A stretch of 64,000 bases of DNA from assembly GCA_024811115.1 (NCBI GenBank), contig JAKOGH010000709.1, positions 19,175 through 83,174 of the forward strand, written 5' to 3'. Positions 10,952 to 22,780 of the stretch are shown here, piece after piece. This DNA is from Terana coerulea (lineage: Eukaryota > Basidiomycota > Agaricomycetes > Polyporales > Phanerochaetaceae). The notes under the pieces were generated by a model that saw only the letters and a program-made list of their open reading frames with translations, did not search any database and was not told the DNA's origin. How positions within the stretch are numbered: the first letter of the stretch is position 1; each line of letters opens with the position of its first letter. A program made the position numbers and the translations under genes.

Positions 10952-12430
10952 GTTTGTTGAGTCTGCTTTGCTGCTTGTTGTTGCTGTTAAGGGCAATAAG
11001 CAAGACCTTTGTTGCAGTGTTATGCGGCATACATATTGTTATGCATAGTGTGTCAAAATGAACACTGTTGCTACATGGGTTCTGGGGGATCTTGCCAATG
11101 TTCTGCAAAGAACTAAGGCTATGAGCTAGTCGCCGTCAGGGACTATGCTCTGTATCGTTGAAAAGCACCATGGCTTAGGCTGTGGGCTGCCATTATAGCA
11201 GCATGCTAATCTTCATGCCGATCCTCAGGCGTAAAGAGGTGCTCGCTGCGCTGTATAGCGTAGAGCAACATTCTGATGTGACTTACCTTTGGGTAGTTAC
11301 GGCTATGAGCCTTCGGGTGTTGACAGCAAACCAGTTTGGGGCGAGCATAGAGTCAATGTAATATTGGCTCGAAAACCTTTGCTGCACGGCTGGAACCCTG
11401 TCAGAGACCCTCATACCGCTCTTGATTGAGTTGGTACCTCCAGACCTGGTGAGAGAAACCAGGCCGTTGTCGACACTACCGATTGTATGCATTAAGACCG
11501 CACGACCTCAACAGGTCATTCTGTTCGTTCACCATTTTCTGTACCGTGTTTGCTGAAATAGAGACCAGTACTGATGCCGTTGTTATGCAGCCATGCTGAA
11601 AGTACTCCCTGCGTTCACTACCTATGCAAAGAACGAGCCTTTGGGCCTTCACAAGTGCATCTCTCCTTCAAAGGAGATCTGAGCCAAATACACCAACATT
11701 TGCAAGCCTCAAAAGGTCTACAACTCCAACATCTCTAAGCCGCACTCTTATCCTCTCACTTCTGAGGAGAGTAAGCAGCTTACGGAGGAGGCTCAGGCCA
11801 ATGCGTTACTCAAGCGCATTGGGTCTTACACCCTGTTCAAGCAGCGTTGAAAAGAGCTGCTCAACCGCCTCTCCAACCCTTTGCCACCACTCATCGAACG
11901 ACTCGCACCTCGCGAGAGTATCAGGTCCCTAAGCCGCCCCCAGCTAAGCTTCACTTTTGTCGAATGAAGCTACTCAAGCATTCTAACGAACTCCAGCTGA
12001 TGCTCGAGGGCAACGAAAGTTCGCCTCGACCTGGTCTTTGAGAAACTCTACGAGAGGACTCACTGCAGGACACTAGTCACACTGAAAGGGTGCAGGTGCC
12101 TGAGGAAATTCGGAACAAGCTCTGGGGCTGGTACGACAAGTTTCAGAACGTCTATGAGAATCTGGACTCGGTGGGGCAGAAGTTGGATAATAAACAGTGG
12201 AGAGAGTTGACAGGCACATTGAAGCGTATTGGAAAGGTTTCATTTACGAACTTGAATGGTAGATTCACAGAGATTTGTAGTCAACTAGCAGCACTTGATG
12301 TAATAATCCCCAAGACTGCTAATTAAACTCTGCATTTACTACTCGGAATAACTGGCTGGCATGCAACAACCGACTCGACCTTTTGTGTTCGAAGTTTAAT
12401 TAAAAATTGGCACTAATATGAAGAGCAGAA
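10952..12430 (+). pseudogene. Leader and N-terminal region of the chromovirus ORF, decayed
   Basis: From about 11600 plus-strand codons read LTSEESKQLTEEAQANALL and then ERLAPRESIRSLSRPQLSF, with TGA stops at places where CGA would keep the frame open. A later frame (12090-12326) reads VPEEIRNKLWGWYDKFQNVY and ends LAALDVIIPKTAN before a stop and an AT-rich gap. I read this as the N-terminal extension preceding Gag, or as a small separate ORF. It has no recognised domain. Region 10952-11590 has no supported frame. Confidence 0.4.
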
Positions 12431-13880
12431 ATGTCTTCTTTCACTAACTTTGTCCCTAACCACACTACAGAGGTCATTGCCGACCCTGTAGCAGCCCTCC
12501 TGCACAATGTCGACACTAACTTTGCTCGCTTCAGTGATGCACAGTTGGCAGTGATTCTCCACATAGCGCAGAATGCTTTTTCTCAGTCTGTTTGAATCAG
12601 CGCGGACTTTGCGCAAGGACATGTCACTGACATGTCAGGCCACTTCAACTATGCGCATGACGCAACATACGAAGCAACTGATGACCAGCAGCACTGAATT
12701 GAGGAGCTGGAGAATATAGCTCTCGAGCAAGCCTCAAAGATTCGGTCTCTGGAAAAGCTTGTGAAAGCTTACAAGTCTATTGTTGAGGCCTACAAGGCCC
12801 AAGTTGACAAAATTCCTGCAGATGGAGGCAGTGGTGGGTGCGTCCCAAAGATGCCCAATCCTCCCACCTTCGATGGCGCGAAGAATAGCCTCGAAGAGTG
12901 GTTGAACCACATCACCTTGTACTGCGAGCATATGCAGATTGCAACAGACAAGCAACACATTGTCTTGTCCTCAGTCATCTGCGCGGCACTGCCGCAACTT
13001 ACATGAAGTCCTATGCAAACAAGTTGCGAACAACCAGCCTATTGGCACATGGCTCGAATTTGTCAAGGAGATGCAGGGTATATACGAGCAGCGCAATGAG
13101 AAACAAGGTGCCAAGGAGGAACTCGATAACCTCTGGAATAACAAGGATCTGGCCTGAAAGACTTTGTCCAATACGCAGAGAACTACAAAACTCTGGCCCA
13201 GACCGTGGAGTACCAGGACAAGCTGCGCATCAACAAGATTAAAGGAGTGCTTCCTCAGGATACACGCCAGACAATGGTCGTCCTGTCTCTTAGTGGCGCT
13301 GAGCCCAAGAAATGGGAAGCCTACCTTGATACTCTGTTGCAGCTATACAAGGAGCTCCAGTAAGAACGGTCGAAAAGTGCGGTGTTTGGCAACAACGGCA
13401 CTAGCAAGAATATGGCGGAGGCAAACGAGCAGTCAAAGGGTAAAGGCAAGGGCAAGGCGAAGGAAACCAACCAGGCAGAAACGTCCGGCAAACGCAAGTT
13501 CTGCCAAATCTGCTCTGGTAAGGGTAAAAGCTTGCGCGCCAAAACCCACAACACAAATGACTGCTACGACAATTTGAAGAATGCTAACTCTGGCAAAGGT
13601 ACTTTGTTGTCATCCCCGTTATCCTCTAGCAACAACAACGGCAACAGGAACCAAAGCAGCAATGCTTCTGGTTTTGGTGGAAACTCTGGTTCCAAAGTCG
13701 AAGGGCAAGCCATCCTTCAGGAACCCTCTCATGGAGCTTTTGAGCTCTATGTCCGATGATGACGATAATGCTTCTCTCAGCAACATTGAAGTCAACTCAG
13801 CGAGCATCCATGAGCCGAGCAAATCTGAGCTTGCCAAAATGGAAGCAACCGAGCGCAGTAATGAACCTTGGTTAGGCCCA
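12431..13880 (+). pseudogene. Gag of the chromovirus, with TGA stops and frameshifts
   Basis: A start ATG at 12431 opens MSSFTNFVPNHTTEVIADPV. The frame runs on past TGA codons at about 12593 and 12696 into a coiled coil (IEELENIALEQASKIRSLEK) and the capsid start PPTFDGAKNSLEEWLNH. A slip near 12990 moves the frame to NQPIGTWLEFVKEMQGIYEQ, and another near 13155 moves it to LKDFVQYAENYKTLAQTV. The tail is Lys/Gly-rich and contains a knuckle-like CQICSGKGKSLRAKTHNTND-C. It assembles the particle in a live element. Here at least two stops and two slips make it inactive. The stops fit C-to-T changes at CGA codons. Confidence 0.8.
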
Positions 13881-13995
13881 GGCAGATGTCCATAGGTTAA
13901 TCACAGGACTCAGATGGATTTTCCCAGGGAATGTAGAGGCTAATGTCTGCAATCTACATTCGGAATGATACACCCCTTGTCGGCTCCAAGTAGAT

Positions 13996-16900
13996 TTGGA
14001 CAGAGTAGTACTGGAATCTTGTATAACTAGCATAGCTCGCAACAAGAAACATTCTTTTAGACTTCCAGTAATGCTTTGGGTGTATGGTTTTAAAGTGCAG
14101 GCCGAGGCTTTAGTGGACTCAGGTGCTACAATGAACTTCATTAATAAATCATTCGTTGAAAGAAATCATCTGGTAACTAATTGTATGGCAAAGTCTACGT
14201 GGGTCAACGTAACTAACGCAAATGGAACTCCAAACCAAGCAGGACAAATTTGTGATTATGTCCGAGCTTATATTCAAATCGGTGGTCATAAGTCTACTTG
14301 CATACTGTATGTTACACAGTTAGACGACAAAAACATGATGATTGGTTACAATTTCTTGTACCGACACAACTCCGAGATTGACTGGGAAAAAGGGGAATTG
14401 GAGTTTACCAGATGTCCTGAGAGCTGCATTACCAATCAAGCCCGTAAAATACGAGTCAGTGAAGCTGAAACTGACAAGCTTCAACTCGAGTCGGATCTTC
14501 CGTGGGAATCCTCCCTGGACGAATTTGGAGATGAGGATACAGATAATCCATTTATCAACTGGGTGAACATTGATGTCCTCAACGATTGCACACAAGCAGA
14601 AGTTATCGCGGCCATGTTTGACGAAAAGGGCGTGGACGAGGTCCTGGAGGACTCCGATAATGAAGACACTGTCAAGTGGAAGTCACACGTACCTGAATGG
14701 CTACATGAGTATGGCGACGTGTTCTCCAAGCACAAGTCAGAGCGCATGCCGGTACGCAAGATATACGATCATCCGATTGACTTTGTGGAAGGAGCCTCCC
14801 TTCCCAAGCCGGCTAAACTATACCTGCTGTCTTCCAAAGAGAAGAACTCTTTAGATGAATGGATCGATGAAGAAAAACGGAAAGGTTACATTCGACCTTC
14901 CAAGTCTCCAGTTGCAGCACCATTTTTCTTTGTCAAAAGCACGACAGTGGATTACGTCCGTGTATGGACTACCGCGCACTCAACGAGATTACTGTGAAGA
15001 ACCGCTACCCAATCCCAAAGATTGCTGACCTGATTGACTCACTGTCTTAAGCATCTATCTTTACAAAGATTGACCTCTGGTGGGGCTATAATAACGTTCG
15101 AATTCATGAGGGGGATGAATGGAAAATGGCATTTATCACAAAACGCGGTCTATTTGAGGCAACCGTCATGTATTTCGGATTTTCCAATGCACCAGCCACA
15201 TTCCAAGCCATGATGAACAACATCCTGGGTGACTTGATTCGACAAGGACAAGTCATGGTGTATTTGGATGATATCTTGATTTTTGGCAATGATTTGAAAG
15301 AACATCGCATGCTTGTCAAAAAGTGCTGAAAGGCTTTGTGGCAACGATCTCTACGCAAAAGCGGAGAAGTGCTTCTTTGGGAAGGACCGGATTGAATATC
15401 TTGGCATGATTATCTCAAAGGGCAGCATTGCGATAGACCCTGCAAAGGTGTCAGGAGTTCTTGAGTGGCCAGTATCAACTAAAGTCAAATATGTACAGGC
15501 TTTCTTAGGCTTTGCGAACTTCTATCGCAGGTTCATACAGGACTTTGCCAAGCTAGCCAGACCACTCACAGATCTAACAAAAAGGATCAACCTTGGGTTT
15601 GGGAAGCTGACCAACAAGTGGCATTTGAGGCGCTGAAAAAGGCCTTCACTGCAGCACCCATACTACGTATTCCAGATGATGTAAACCCATTCAGACTATC
15701 GACCGATGCAAGTGACTTTGCAATTGGTGCAGTGCTGTCGCAACGGGATCCTGCTGATGAAATGTGGCACTCTGTTGCCTTCCACTCTAAGTCTCTCAAC
15801 GTACACGAACGTAACTACGAGATTTATGACAAAGAGTTGCCTGCTATTTCACGAGCTCTGGAAGAGTACAGACACTATTTGGAGGGACACCCGGGAAAAG
15901 TTCGAGATCTGGTCAGATCATCAAAATCTGACTTATTTCCAAACAGCCCAAAAGTTGACATGGAGACAAGCGCGATGGGCTTTGTACCTAACGCAATTTA
16001 ACTATTCTCTACATCACAAGCCTGAAAAACAATGCAAGCTAAAGACCCTTTGTCCAGGAGGCCAGATCATGAGGAAGGGGTAAAGCTTGACAACCGAGAC
16101 CAAATTTTGCTCAAACCGGAATATTTCGCCATTCAGGGCTGTTGAGGCTTCCCATAGGGCGCCTGTTCATGACGACCAAATCCTAAGTGAGGTCAAAGAA
16201 GCATTGCTATCAGATGATGTTACAAAGGGCTATAAGTCATTATTGAAGTCAGGACCTAGAGAGTTTGGTAAAAGCCTCAAGGAATGGAACTATAAGAATG
16301 GATTACTACTATTTCGTGGCAAGATATACATCCCACAGTCAACAGATGATCATCTACAATGACGAATTGTACAAATCCATCATGATTTACCATCAGCTGG
16401 ACACCCTGGCAGGTGGAAAACATACGAATTAGTCTTTAGAAACTATTGGTGGCCGGGCATTTCAATATTTGTGAAAAACTATGTGACAGGCTGCAACATG
16501 TGCCAGCCGGATGAAAAATCGCCCACAGCAGCCCTATGGACCTTTGATGCCAAACTCCTGTGCCTCATGGGCCATGGGAAATTATATCAATCGACCTTAT
16601 TACTCAGTTACCAGAGTCAGAAGGATACAACACTATTTGTGTTGTCGTATGTCGACTTATCAAGCGAGCGCACTTCTACGCAATCAACAATGAGTTCTCG
16701 GCAAGAGACTTGTTGCAACTACTATATGACAAAGTCTATCCCTTGCATAGGCTGCCACTTCAGATCATATCAGATTGAGGAACTCAGTTTGCAGCAGAAC
16801 TATTCCAGCAATGGTGCAAACTACTTGGTATTGAGTCGGCTATGTCTACGGCATATCATCCACAGACAGACGGACAAACAGAGCGTGTAAACCAGATTCT

Positions 16901-18045
16901 GGAACAGTATCTTCGGTGCTATGTGGACTATAATCTTGATAATTGGTCTGCATTGTTGAGTACAGCAGAATTTGCGTACAACAACAGAGCATATGAGGGA
17001 ACCAAGGAGACTCCATTCTTCTTGGAATATGGTCAACATCTACAAGCGGGTCCCACATTAGTCAAATAGGTCAAGAGCATAGACTTTAACGACATCATGA
17101 AACAGCGATACGAAGCCCAAGAGCAGGCGAAAGCTGCTCTAACCTTAGCTGCTGAGCGTATGAAGTAGTACTACAACCAGGGGCGTCCAGAACGTGCTGT
17201 TTAAAGTCGGAGACAAAGTACTTATCAACTTACGGGATTACCAGACTACAGAGCATGCATTAAACCCACAGTATGAGGGACCATTCAAGATAATTGAACA
17301 GTTGTCTGCTGTCACCTTCAAGGTTAAAATGCCACCACGCTACCGTGCTATGCACCTAGTATTCCACGCCAGCAAGCTAGCCACTTACAACGAACCTTCC
17401 ATACCAGGCCAGAAGCCCTTAGTACCTAAGCCAGTCATAGTTAAAGGACAGAAAGAATGGGAAGTTGAGAAGATCTTATAACACCGCCAACGCGGTAAGA
17501 AAACTCAATATCTGGTTCAATGGAAGGGTTATGAACGCGATGAAGTCACCTGGGAAAATGAGGACAATGTCAAGAATGCTAAGCAAGCTGTTCAAGACTA
17601 CCTCAGACAAAACCGACAAGCTGCACGAGCAGTTGAGTTCGAAGAGGATGTTACTCTGACGCTATTGCAGCGGGACTCTATACTTCAAGTCGAACTTATT
17701 GGTGGTCAAACCCCTACTCGCATCTCCAAAGGAGCAGCCAGACTTACGCTGCATGCCTATCACAACTACACAGTTAAATCCAACTCGCAGACAATAGTGC
17801 CTATCGGCATTAAAATCCAGCTGCCGAGTGGAACTTGTGGCTGTATTATGTTGTGCAACTGACTTTCTAACGAAAGAGTTGAAGCAGTTACCAAAGTGAT
17901 CGACTGTGACTACAAAGACGAGATACAAGTAACCCTTGTAAACAATAGTGACTTCGACTTTGTAGTTAAAAATGGCGATCAGGTGGCTCAGCTCATTATC
18001 GAATGGATTGCAGATGTTGACATTGAAGTAGTTAGTCTACGGTAA
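13996..18045 (+). pseudogene. Pol of the chromovirus: PR, RT, RNase H, IN, chromodomain, dUTPase-like tail
   Basis: Aspartic protease: LVDSGATMNFI near 14113. RT: fingers from about 14780, YFGFSNAPATFQ near 15171 and the catalytic VYLDDILIFG near 15258. RNase [17 protein letters not shown] near 15700. Integrase: HHCC zinc finger at about 16380-16505 (HHDLPSAGH, CNMC), then the catalytic core with DLITQLPES near 16580, IISD followed by a stop where Arg is expected (about 16775), and STAYHPQTDGQTERVNQ from 16844. A chromodomain (YLVQWKGYERDEVTWE, about 17500-17560) places it among the chromoviruses of Ty3/Gypsy (Metaviridae). The end is a dUTPase-like domain, listed separately. Frames change near 14955, 15326, 15590, 15880 and 16600, and stops occur near 15049 and 17480, so it is inactive. 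Confidence 0.9.
17695..18045 (+). pseudogene. dUTPase-like domain at the C-terminus of Pol
   Basis: After the chromodomain the frame reads KGAARLTLHA (motif 1-like), TIVPIGIKIQLPSGTCG (the loop before motif 2), then VIDCDYKDEIQV (motif 3, nt about 17896-17931) and NGDQVAQLI (motif 4, nt about 17971-17997). Motifs 3 and 4 are strong matches to trimeric dUTPases. The Asp of motif 1 and the PRSG of motif 2 are not visible, and a TGA interrupts after MLCN (about 17861). dUTPase would lower dUTP during reverse transcription. From memory, dUTPase-bearing Metaviridae have been described in Phanerochaete chrysosporium, so the architecture is rare but not unique. Read here as a decayed copy. Confidence 0.7.
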
Positions 18046-18088
18046 ATTGGCAAATTCTCGACGGAGCTCGAACCTGAGGAGGGGGTAA

Positions 18089-18650
18089 TGTCATAAATTT
18101 CCCTCAGCGCTAGTCTACAGCGCTTAGAGTATAGCATCAAGTCACAGAACATGTCACCAAGTCGTCACACAGTGTTACAAGATGTTAGATCAGTTTGCCA
18201 TGTGCTTGTCAGCATGGACATCAGGGATATGCCTTATACAGACGTAGGATCCAGGACTCTGGTTTGGAACTGTTCTGGACTATGACCTCAGTATGATGTC
18301 AGTATGACATCATGGACTGGTAGCGTACTGTAGCTCAATTAGGACATCTAGATAGTGTTGATGTTAGCATGATAGCTAGGTCAGATCTGATAAGGGAGTT
18401 AGAGCAGTGGTATGCTTTGGAGCCTTAGTCAGACATCACCTGACTGTATCAGTCAGCATATGGTATTGGAGGTCTTAGATAGTGTCTGGGGTCCCTCTAT
18501 ACATGTATGTAAGAAGCTGGTCTGTGGGCTAAACCCCCAGACTCAACAACATTGTTGATTTATATCTACTCTACTAGCTCTACTCAAGTCCCTCTACTTT
18601 CCCACTTCTCTCAAGTCATCCCAGCAGGTGAGTATTATAGTTTTGTGATA
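18089..18650 (+). repeat. 3' LTR of the chromovirus
   Basis: Pairs with 10411-10951 (start TGTCATAAATTTCCC, end GTTTTGTGATA). It has an extra direct duplication, GTATGAC, near 18291-18308. Sequence beyond 18650 includes CTTCTTGCAG, an acceptor matching the donor-like CAGGTGAGT inside the LTR, and later a CCACGTCTTACA run. The full LTR could therefore end near 18785 rather than at 18650. Confidence 0.8.
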
Positions 18651-19004
18651 TCAGTACATGCTCTCCACGTCGGACACGTGACTAACTGGCTGTATCATTC
18701 TTCTTGCAGCTTGGAGGTCCACCCCATTAGTATAATCTGCTAGAAGCTGGCATTCCGGACCTGGGCCCTTGTCTCCACGTCTTACATACCTTTTTTGGCT
18801 ACACAATTTTTCTTTCAATATCTTCTCATTATGTGACTCAACCTTCAGTGTTTTGGAACCAGCTCTGACCATGACATAACAGAAATGGCGACTTTGGTGC
18901 CTATATTCTTATGGCATCTTTTACAACTATACTTAGTGCTAATCATACCTACTAGTACTTACATCTCGGACTGCACTGTACATCAGCCTGTGGGATCTCC
19001 GCTC

Positions 19005-19499
19005 TTATGGATATGGTTCAACACTGCTGGCAATGTGAACACTATTGTAAGTGAAACTTGTCTCGTGCAAGGTCAAAGAGATTAGTGTGCAATAGAGTTT
19101 AGTTATTGGCATGGAAAGGATCTGTGATGATATACTTGCACCAAGACATGGTCCAAGAGTGAGGATCTCACAAGTTAGAACAGAAGAACGCTCATGAGTG
19201 CAACTCGTACAAAACTTACTCACAATCTGTGCAGTTGTGATCCTAATAATCATAGTCTCTGCAATCATGTGGAGTGCAATCATCTGGAGGGCAAGCAGGG
19301 TGAAAAGAATGGTAAAAAGTGTCCTGTTGTATGGTGGCCAACACAGTGGAATGGCACATAGTACTAGATGCATCAGGTTATAGCCTCCAGAAATCCTCCT
19401 GGCTTGCTGCAAAACCAGGTAGCATGCAACTGACCTTTTCCCTAATAAGAACATTGATGAGATTGATCTAGAAAAGGTTAAGAGCATGATGGAGAACAT
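19005..19499 (-). pseudogene. Fragment of a DUF6533-family gene
   Basis: The minus strand reads TLFTILFTLLALQMI and then AETMIIRITTAQI, followed by a GTAAGT-like donor. The same block is found at 43527-43680 (TVLFTLLALQIIAETVVIG) and in the gene at 55659-57463 (KILCTFFVLQLIAETLIIG). It is one exon of a multi-pass membrane protein plus flanking intron. A 12-bp insertion repeats IALHM-like codons. Compared with 43527, nearly all changes in the first 95 bp are C/T or G/A. No complete gene surrounds it. It sits just downstream of the chromovirus LTR, so it may have been carried or separated by repeat activity. Confidence 0.65.
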
Positions 19500-20640
19500 A
19501 AGGACCCCCAGTAAGATGAAACGTAAGCCTTACTTCTTAGATGCTGAGCTTGCTCGAATACTTACTGAATTAATCAATTATCTAGAAGATATTATAGTCA
19601 AGATTCACAACCTGCACAACCAAGGCGTGCATGCCGAGGGAAGTGTGATTGAAGGAAAGCAGGGAATCACCATTGAGCGCCGCTCAATCAATGGCAGCGA
19701 GGTTGACTGTGCCCAGCTTTCAAAATTGCTACCTGCAGTCATTGATGCTAACACACCATTGAAACGTGAGTACCAACTGTGTTTCTAGTCTCCTTTAAAT
19801 TAATTTATTCACAACCACTGCCCACCAGGATGGCCCAGCACGGGTCCTTCTGGCGTGCTGAAATTACTGGCTCGGGCTCCCTCACTAAGCTTGGCTCTAT
19901 TGAGTCTCTAGCGGCTGGCACCATTCCAAGGTTTCTTAAGGTCAACAAAGTCAACACCTTTCCACTGAAGGAGCTAGACAATAGTGATGTACTGATATGC
20001 GATGTCTTTGTTGACTCGGACAGCGTCCTGTCTAGCCGCATGAATGAGCCTCTAGTGTGTTAAAATGTCACTATTCTGCTACGTTCACTAGAGCTAATCA
20101 TGCGTGTAAAGGTTCATCCAGCGCAGAAGACAACGGTGAAGAACACTATCAACTTGACTTCACCAGTGCGCGAGCAAAGTCCTCGCAAGAAGCCCTCTGA
20201 CCTCTACAAAAGCTACCGGCAGGTCCGTCAGCCTCTCGAGGTCTTGACCTAATCTGCGCTCTGCTGAATAAACTTCTGAGTGGTCCGCATGAAGGAGTGG
20301 CCCAAGGCTGAGACGGCCTTGGATATGCTTTATAGGCGCCATGCTGTTGTCAGCACATTTGAGAAGCTCAAGTCTTTAAACTGAACTTGGCGCACTGGAG
20401 GATATTCAATTCCTTTAGGTATGTATTCCATCATTCATCATGCAAGGCACAACTCACCCTAGCGACTAGACATTGAAGACAAGCATTTCGCAGGCCAGGA
20501 CTTTATCAAAGCGCAAGTGTACCAAGCTCTTCGCATGGGGCCGACGCAAGTTCAGCTTGATGCCTCGCTTTTGACTTCAACATAATGGACAACCTTTCCA
20601 AGGTGCAGGCTTGGTATGATGACCCTGATCAGGAGCCGGT
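19440..20640 (+). pseudogene. Unrecognised gene remnant with introns
   Basis: Plus-strand codons read NKNIDEIDLEKVKSMMENIR, KPYFLDAELARILTELINYL, VHAEGSVIEGKQGITIERRS and VDCAQLSKLLPAVIDANTPL, then an intron-like GTGAGT...CACCAG. Beyond it, frames with AGTIPRFLKVNKVNTFPLKE and KKPSDLYKSYRQVRQPLEVL appear in different phases with stops. I do not recognise the family. The coding character is fair up to 19760 and lost after 20240. It could be a transposon-carried gene or a host gene broken by the neighbouring TIR element. Confidence 0.4.
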
Positions 20641-21650
20641 TTCCTAGCAGTCCAAAAATTTATGGCAGCCCTTTTGCACATTTAATAGACGCTGTAACAA
20701 ATTGACACCCAGCTGTAAACAATCATAACAAACCGTAAGTAATCGACCGTAACTATCTTCCAACTCCATCTGGAAAAACCCCTCTTTCTAATCTGTGCTT
20801 TATGCTTCTTATTTAACACTAAATTGTTTATTATGCTCTTTTTCGCTTTTTGTGAAAATGTATTCTTAAAATATAGTTTATTTAGCTAATCTACATCTAT
20901 TAGCTTGCTAAACAGCCCATTGCCTTTTCAACATTCTAATCTGCTGATTATTAATGGCTTTTTACTACCTAATTGACTTTTTATCCCTTACCAATGCCTT
21001 ATTGCATTCTTTCATTAGCTCATTTACTATATTTCTTTTTATCTAATTTCTCACTATTGCATATTTTATCAGTAGCTTATTATTAGCTTTTTACTTATTT
21101 GCTTGTTATTTGTATCATATTTATGACATTATCTAGAGCTTATGACACTTATTTTGCTATTGCTTTTATTTATTACTTAGACTCTTATTATTGTATTGCT
21201 TAAAGCTAATTTAGTTCTATGTCCTCCTTTTCTGCCAATCAGCTAATCTATATACTTATACTATTACACTTTTAGAGTTAATGTAGCTACTATTCTCTAT
21301 TTCAGCCTAGTTGGCACATAAATGCATAATGGATTCCTTATTAGACTGGTTTTCAAAGTGCACAAAGCTTTAAGGATATTGTTAATGACAAGTCTGAAGC
21401 TCTTTAATATTACCTTTATAACCTAATATATAAGCTCTGTACAATTGCTAAAAAGAGCTGCTTTTGCCTAGAATGTCTATATTCTTATATAATTGCCATT
21501 TGCCACAGTTGAACAACAAGTTGCAATCAATTTTAAATATCACAATAGCTCTAAAAGAGTGACTGCTTCACAGACGACCAAAGCAATTCACACTGTATGC
21601 TTTTGTTAATGGGCCGAGGCTCAAAAAAGATGATCAGAAATAACCACAAT

Positions 21651-21724
21651 GCACCCGGAAGGACTTGAACCCAGGACCACCTGGGTAAACGCGCCCAGTA
21701 GATTAACAACTGCGCCATAGCGGC
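21651..21724 (-). repeat. tRNA-like module of copy B
   Basis: On the minus strand: GCCGCTA, A box TGGCGCAGTTGTTAAT, a CTGGG/CCCAG stem with an 8-base loop where the anticodon arm should be, and B box GGGTTCAAGTCC. The acceptor and T stems do not close well. It is a tRNA-derived promoter-like module, not a standard tRNA. Confidence 0.65.
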
Positions 21725-22019
21725 TTGAGTGTATTATCGTACCGAATGGTCATAACTTACTGGGTATATTGAAGCGCCTTAACCCTTCGCGTTTGGTTGG
21801 CGTCATCTTTCATTCCCTCGGTCCCTCATTCCTAACCGACGCGTTAGCTGCGTCGCGACCACCTACCGCGACACCAGGACCCAAGCGACACCACACAAGA
21901 GTGGGGGACGCGTGAATTATCGAGCAAGACTGTTGAAGGGGAGGGGCTCCCCTGCAAACGAGGTACGTGGCCCTCTCGCCGCATCCACCGCTGCCCAGAG
22001 CCGTCCATGGCCGTGCATG

Positions 22020-22780
22020 CACGGCTTATGGACGGTGCTTTCATGAATAGGCACCACGCATCCCCCACCAGCAACGAACACCGCGCGCGAACGCCCGCGT
22101 AGTCAAGCACGACGCAACAAGCTCAACGCCGGCGGCCGCGACACAGACGCACAAGAAGCCGGCGCGCACGACACGACGCGTACGACACGAAGGGCGGCGC
22201 ACAACGCCGACGCCGGCGCGCGGGACGTGGTGAAGCACAGCACACGCAGGCCGACGTAGGCGAGCGCGCCGCCGTTACAAAGGGCCGACGTACGACGCGA
22301 GGGACCAGCGCAACAAGCTACACAGGCGCGACGCCGAGAACGCAGCACGCGCATAACACCAACACCGGCGCGCGGGACGTGGCGAAGCACGACGCGCGCA
22401 GACCGACGCAGGTGAGCGCGACGCCGACGCACAAGAAACCGGCGCGTACAGCACGACGCGCAAGATACGCAGGGCGGGACAGCGGCGCACGCACGTACGG
22501 TGCCGACGGATGCGCACCACGCCAACGCCGGCGCGCAGGACGTGGCGAAGCACGACGCGCGCAGGCCGACGCAGGCGAGCGTGCCGCCGTTACAAAGGGC
22601 CGACGCACGACGCGAGGGACCAGGGTAGCAAGCTACCCCAGCACGACGCCAACGAGCGCAGCACGCGCACCGCGCCGGCGCTGGCACGCAGGACGTGGCG
22701 AAGCACGACGCGTGCAGACCGACGCTGACAAGTGCGCCCCCGTCAGAAGGGGCTGGTGCACGACATGAGGGCCAGGGTAG
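22020..22780. repeat. GC-rich tandem array of copy B
   Basis: The word GCGCG(C/G)GGACGTGGCGAAGC recurs near 22215, 22367, 22530 and 22682, a period of about 150-165 bp. Between the words, GTTACAAAGGGCCGAC and GACGCACAAGAA alternate. CpG is very dense. A 257-residue minus-strand open frame (22103-22876) spans the array, but its frame is not kept in copy C, so coding is doubtful. Confidence 0.75.
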
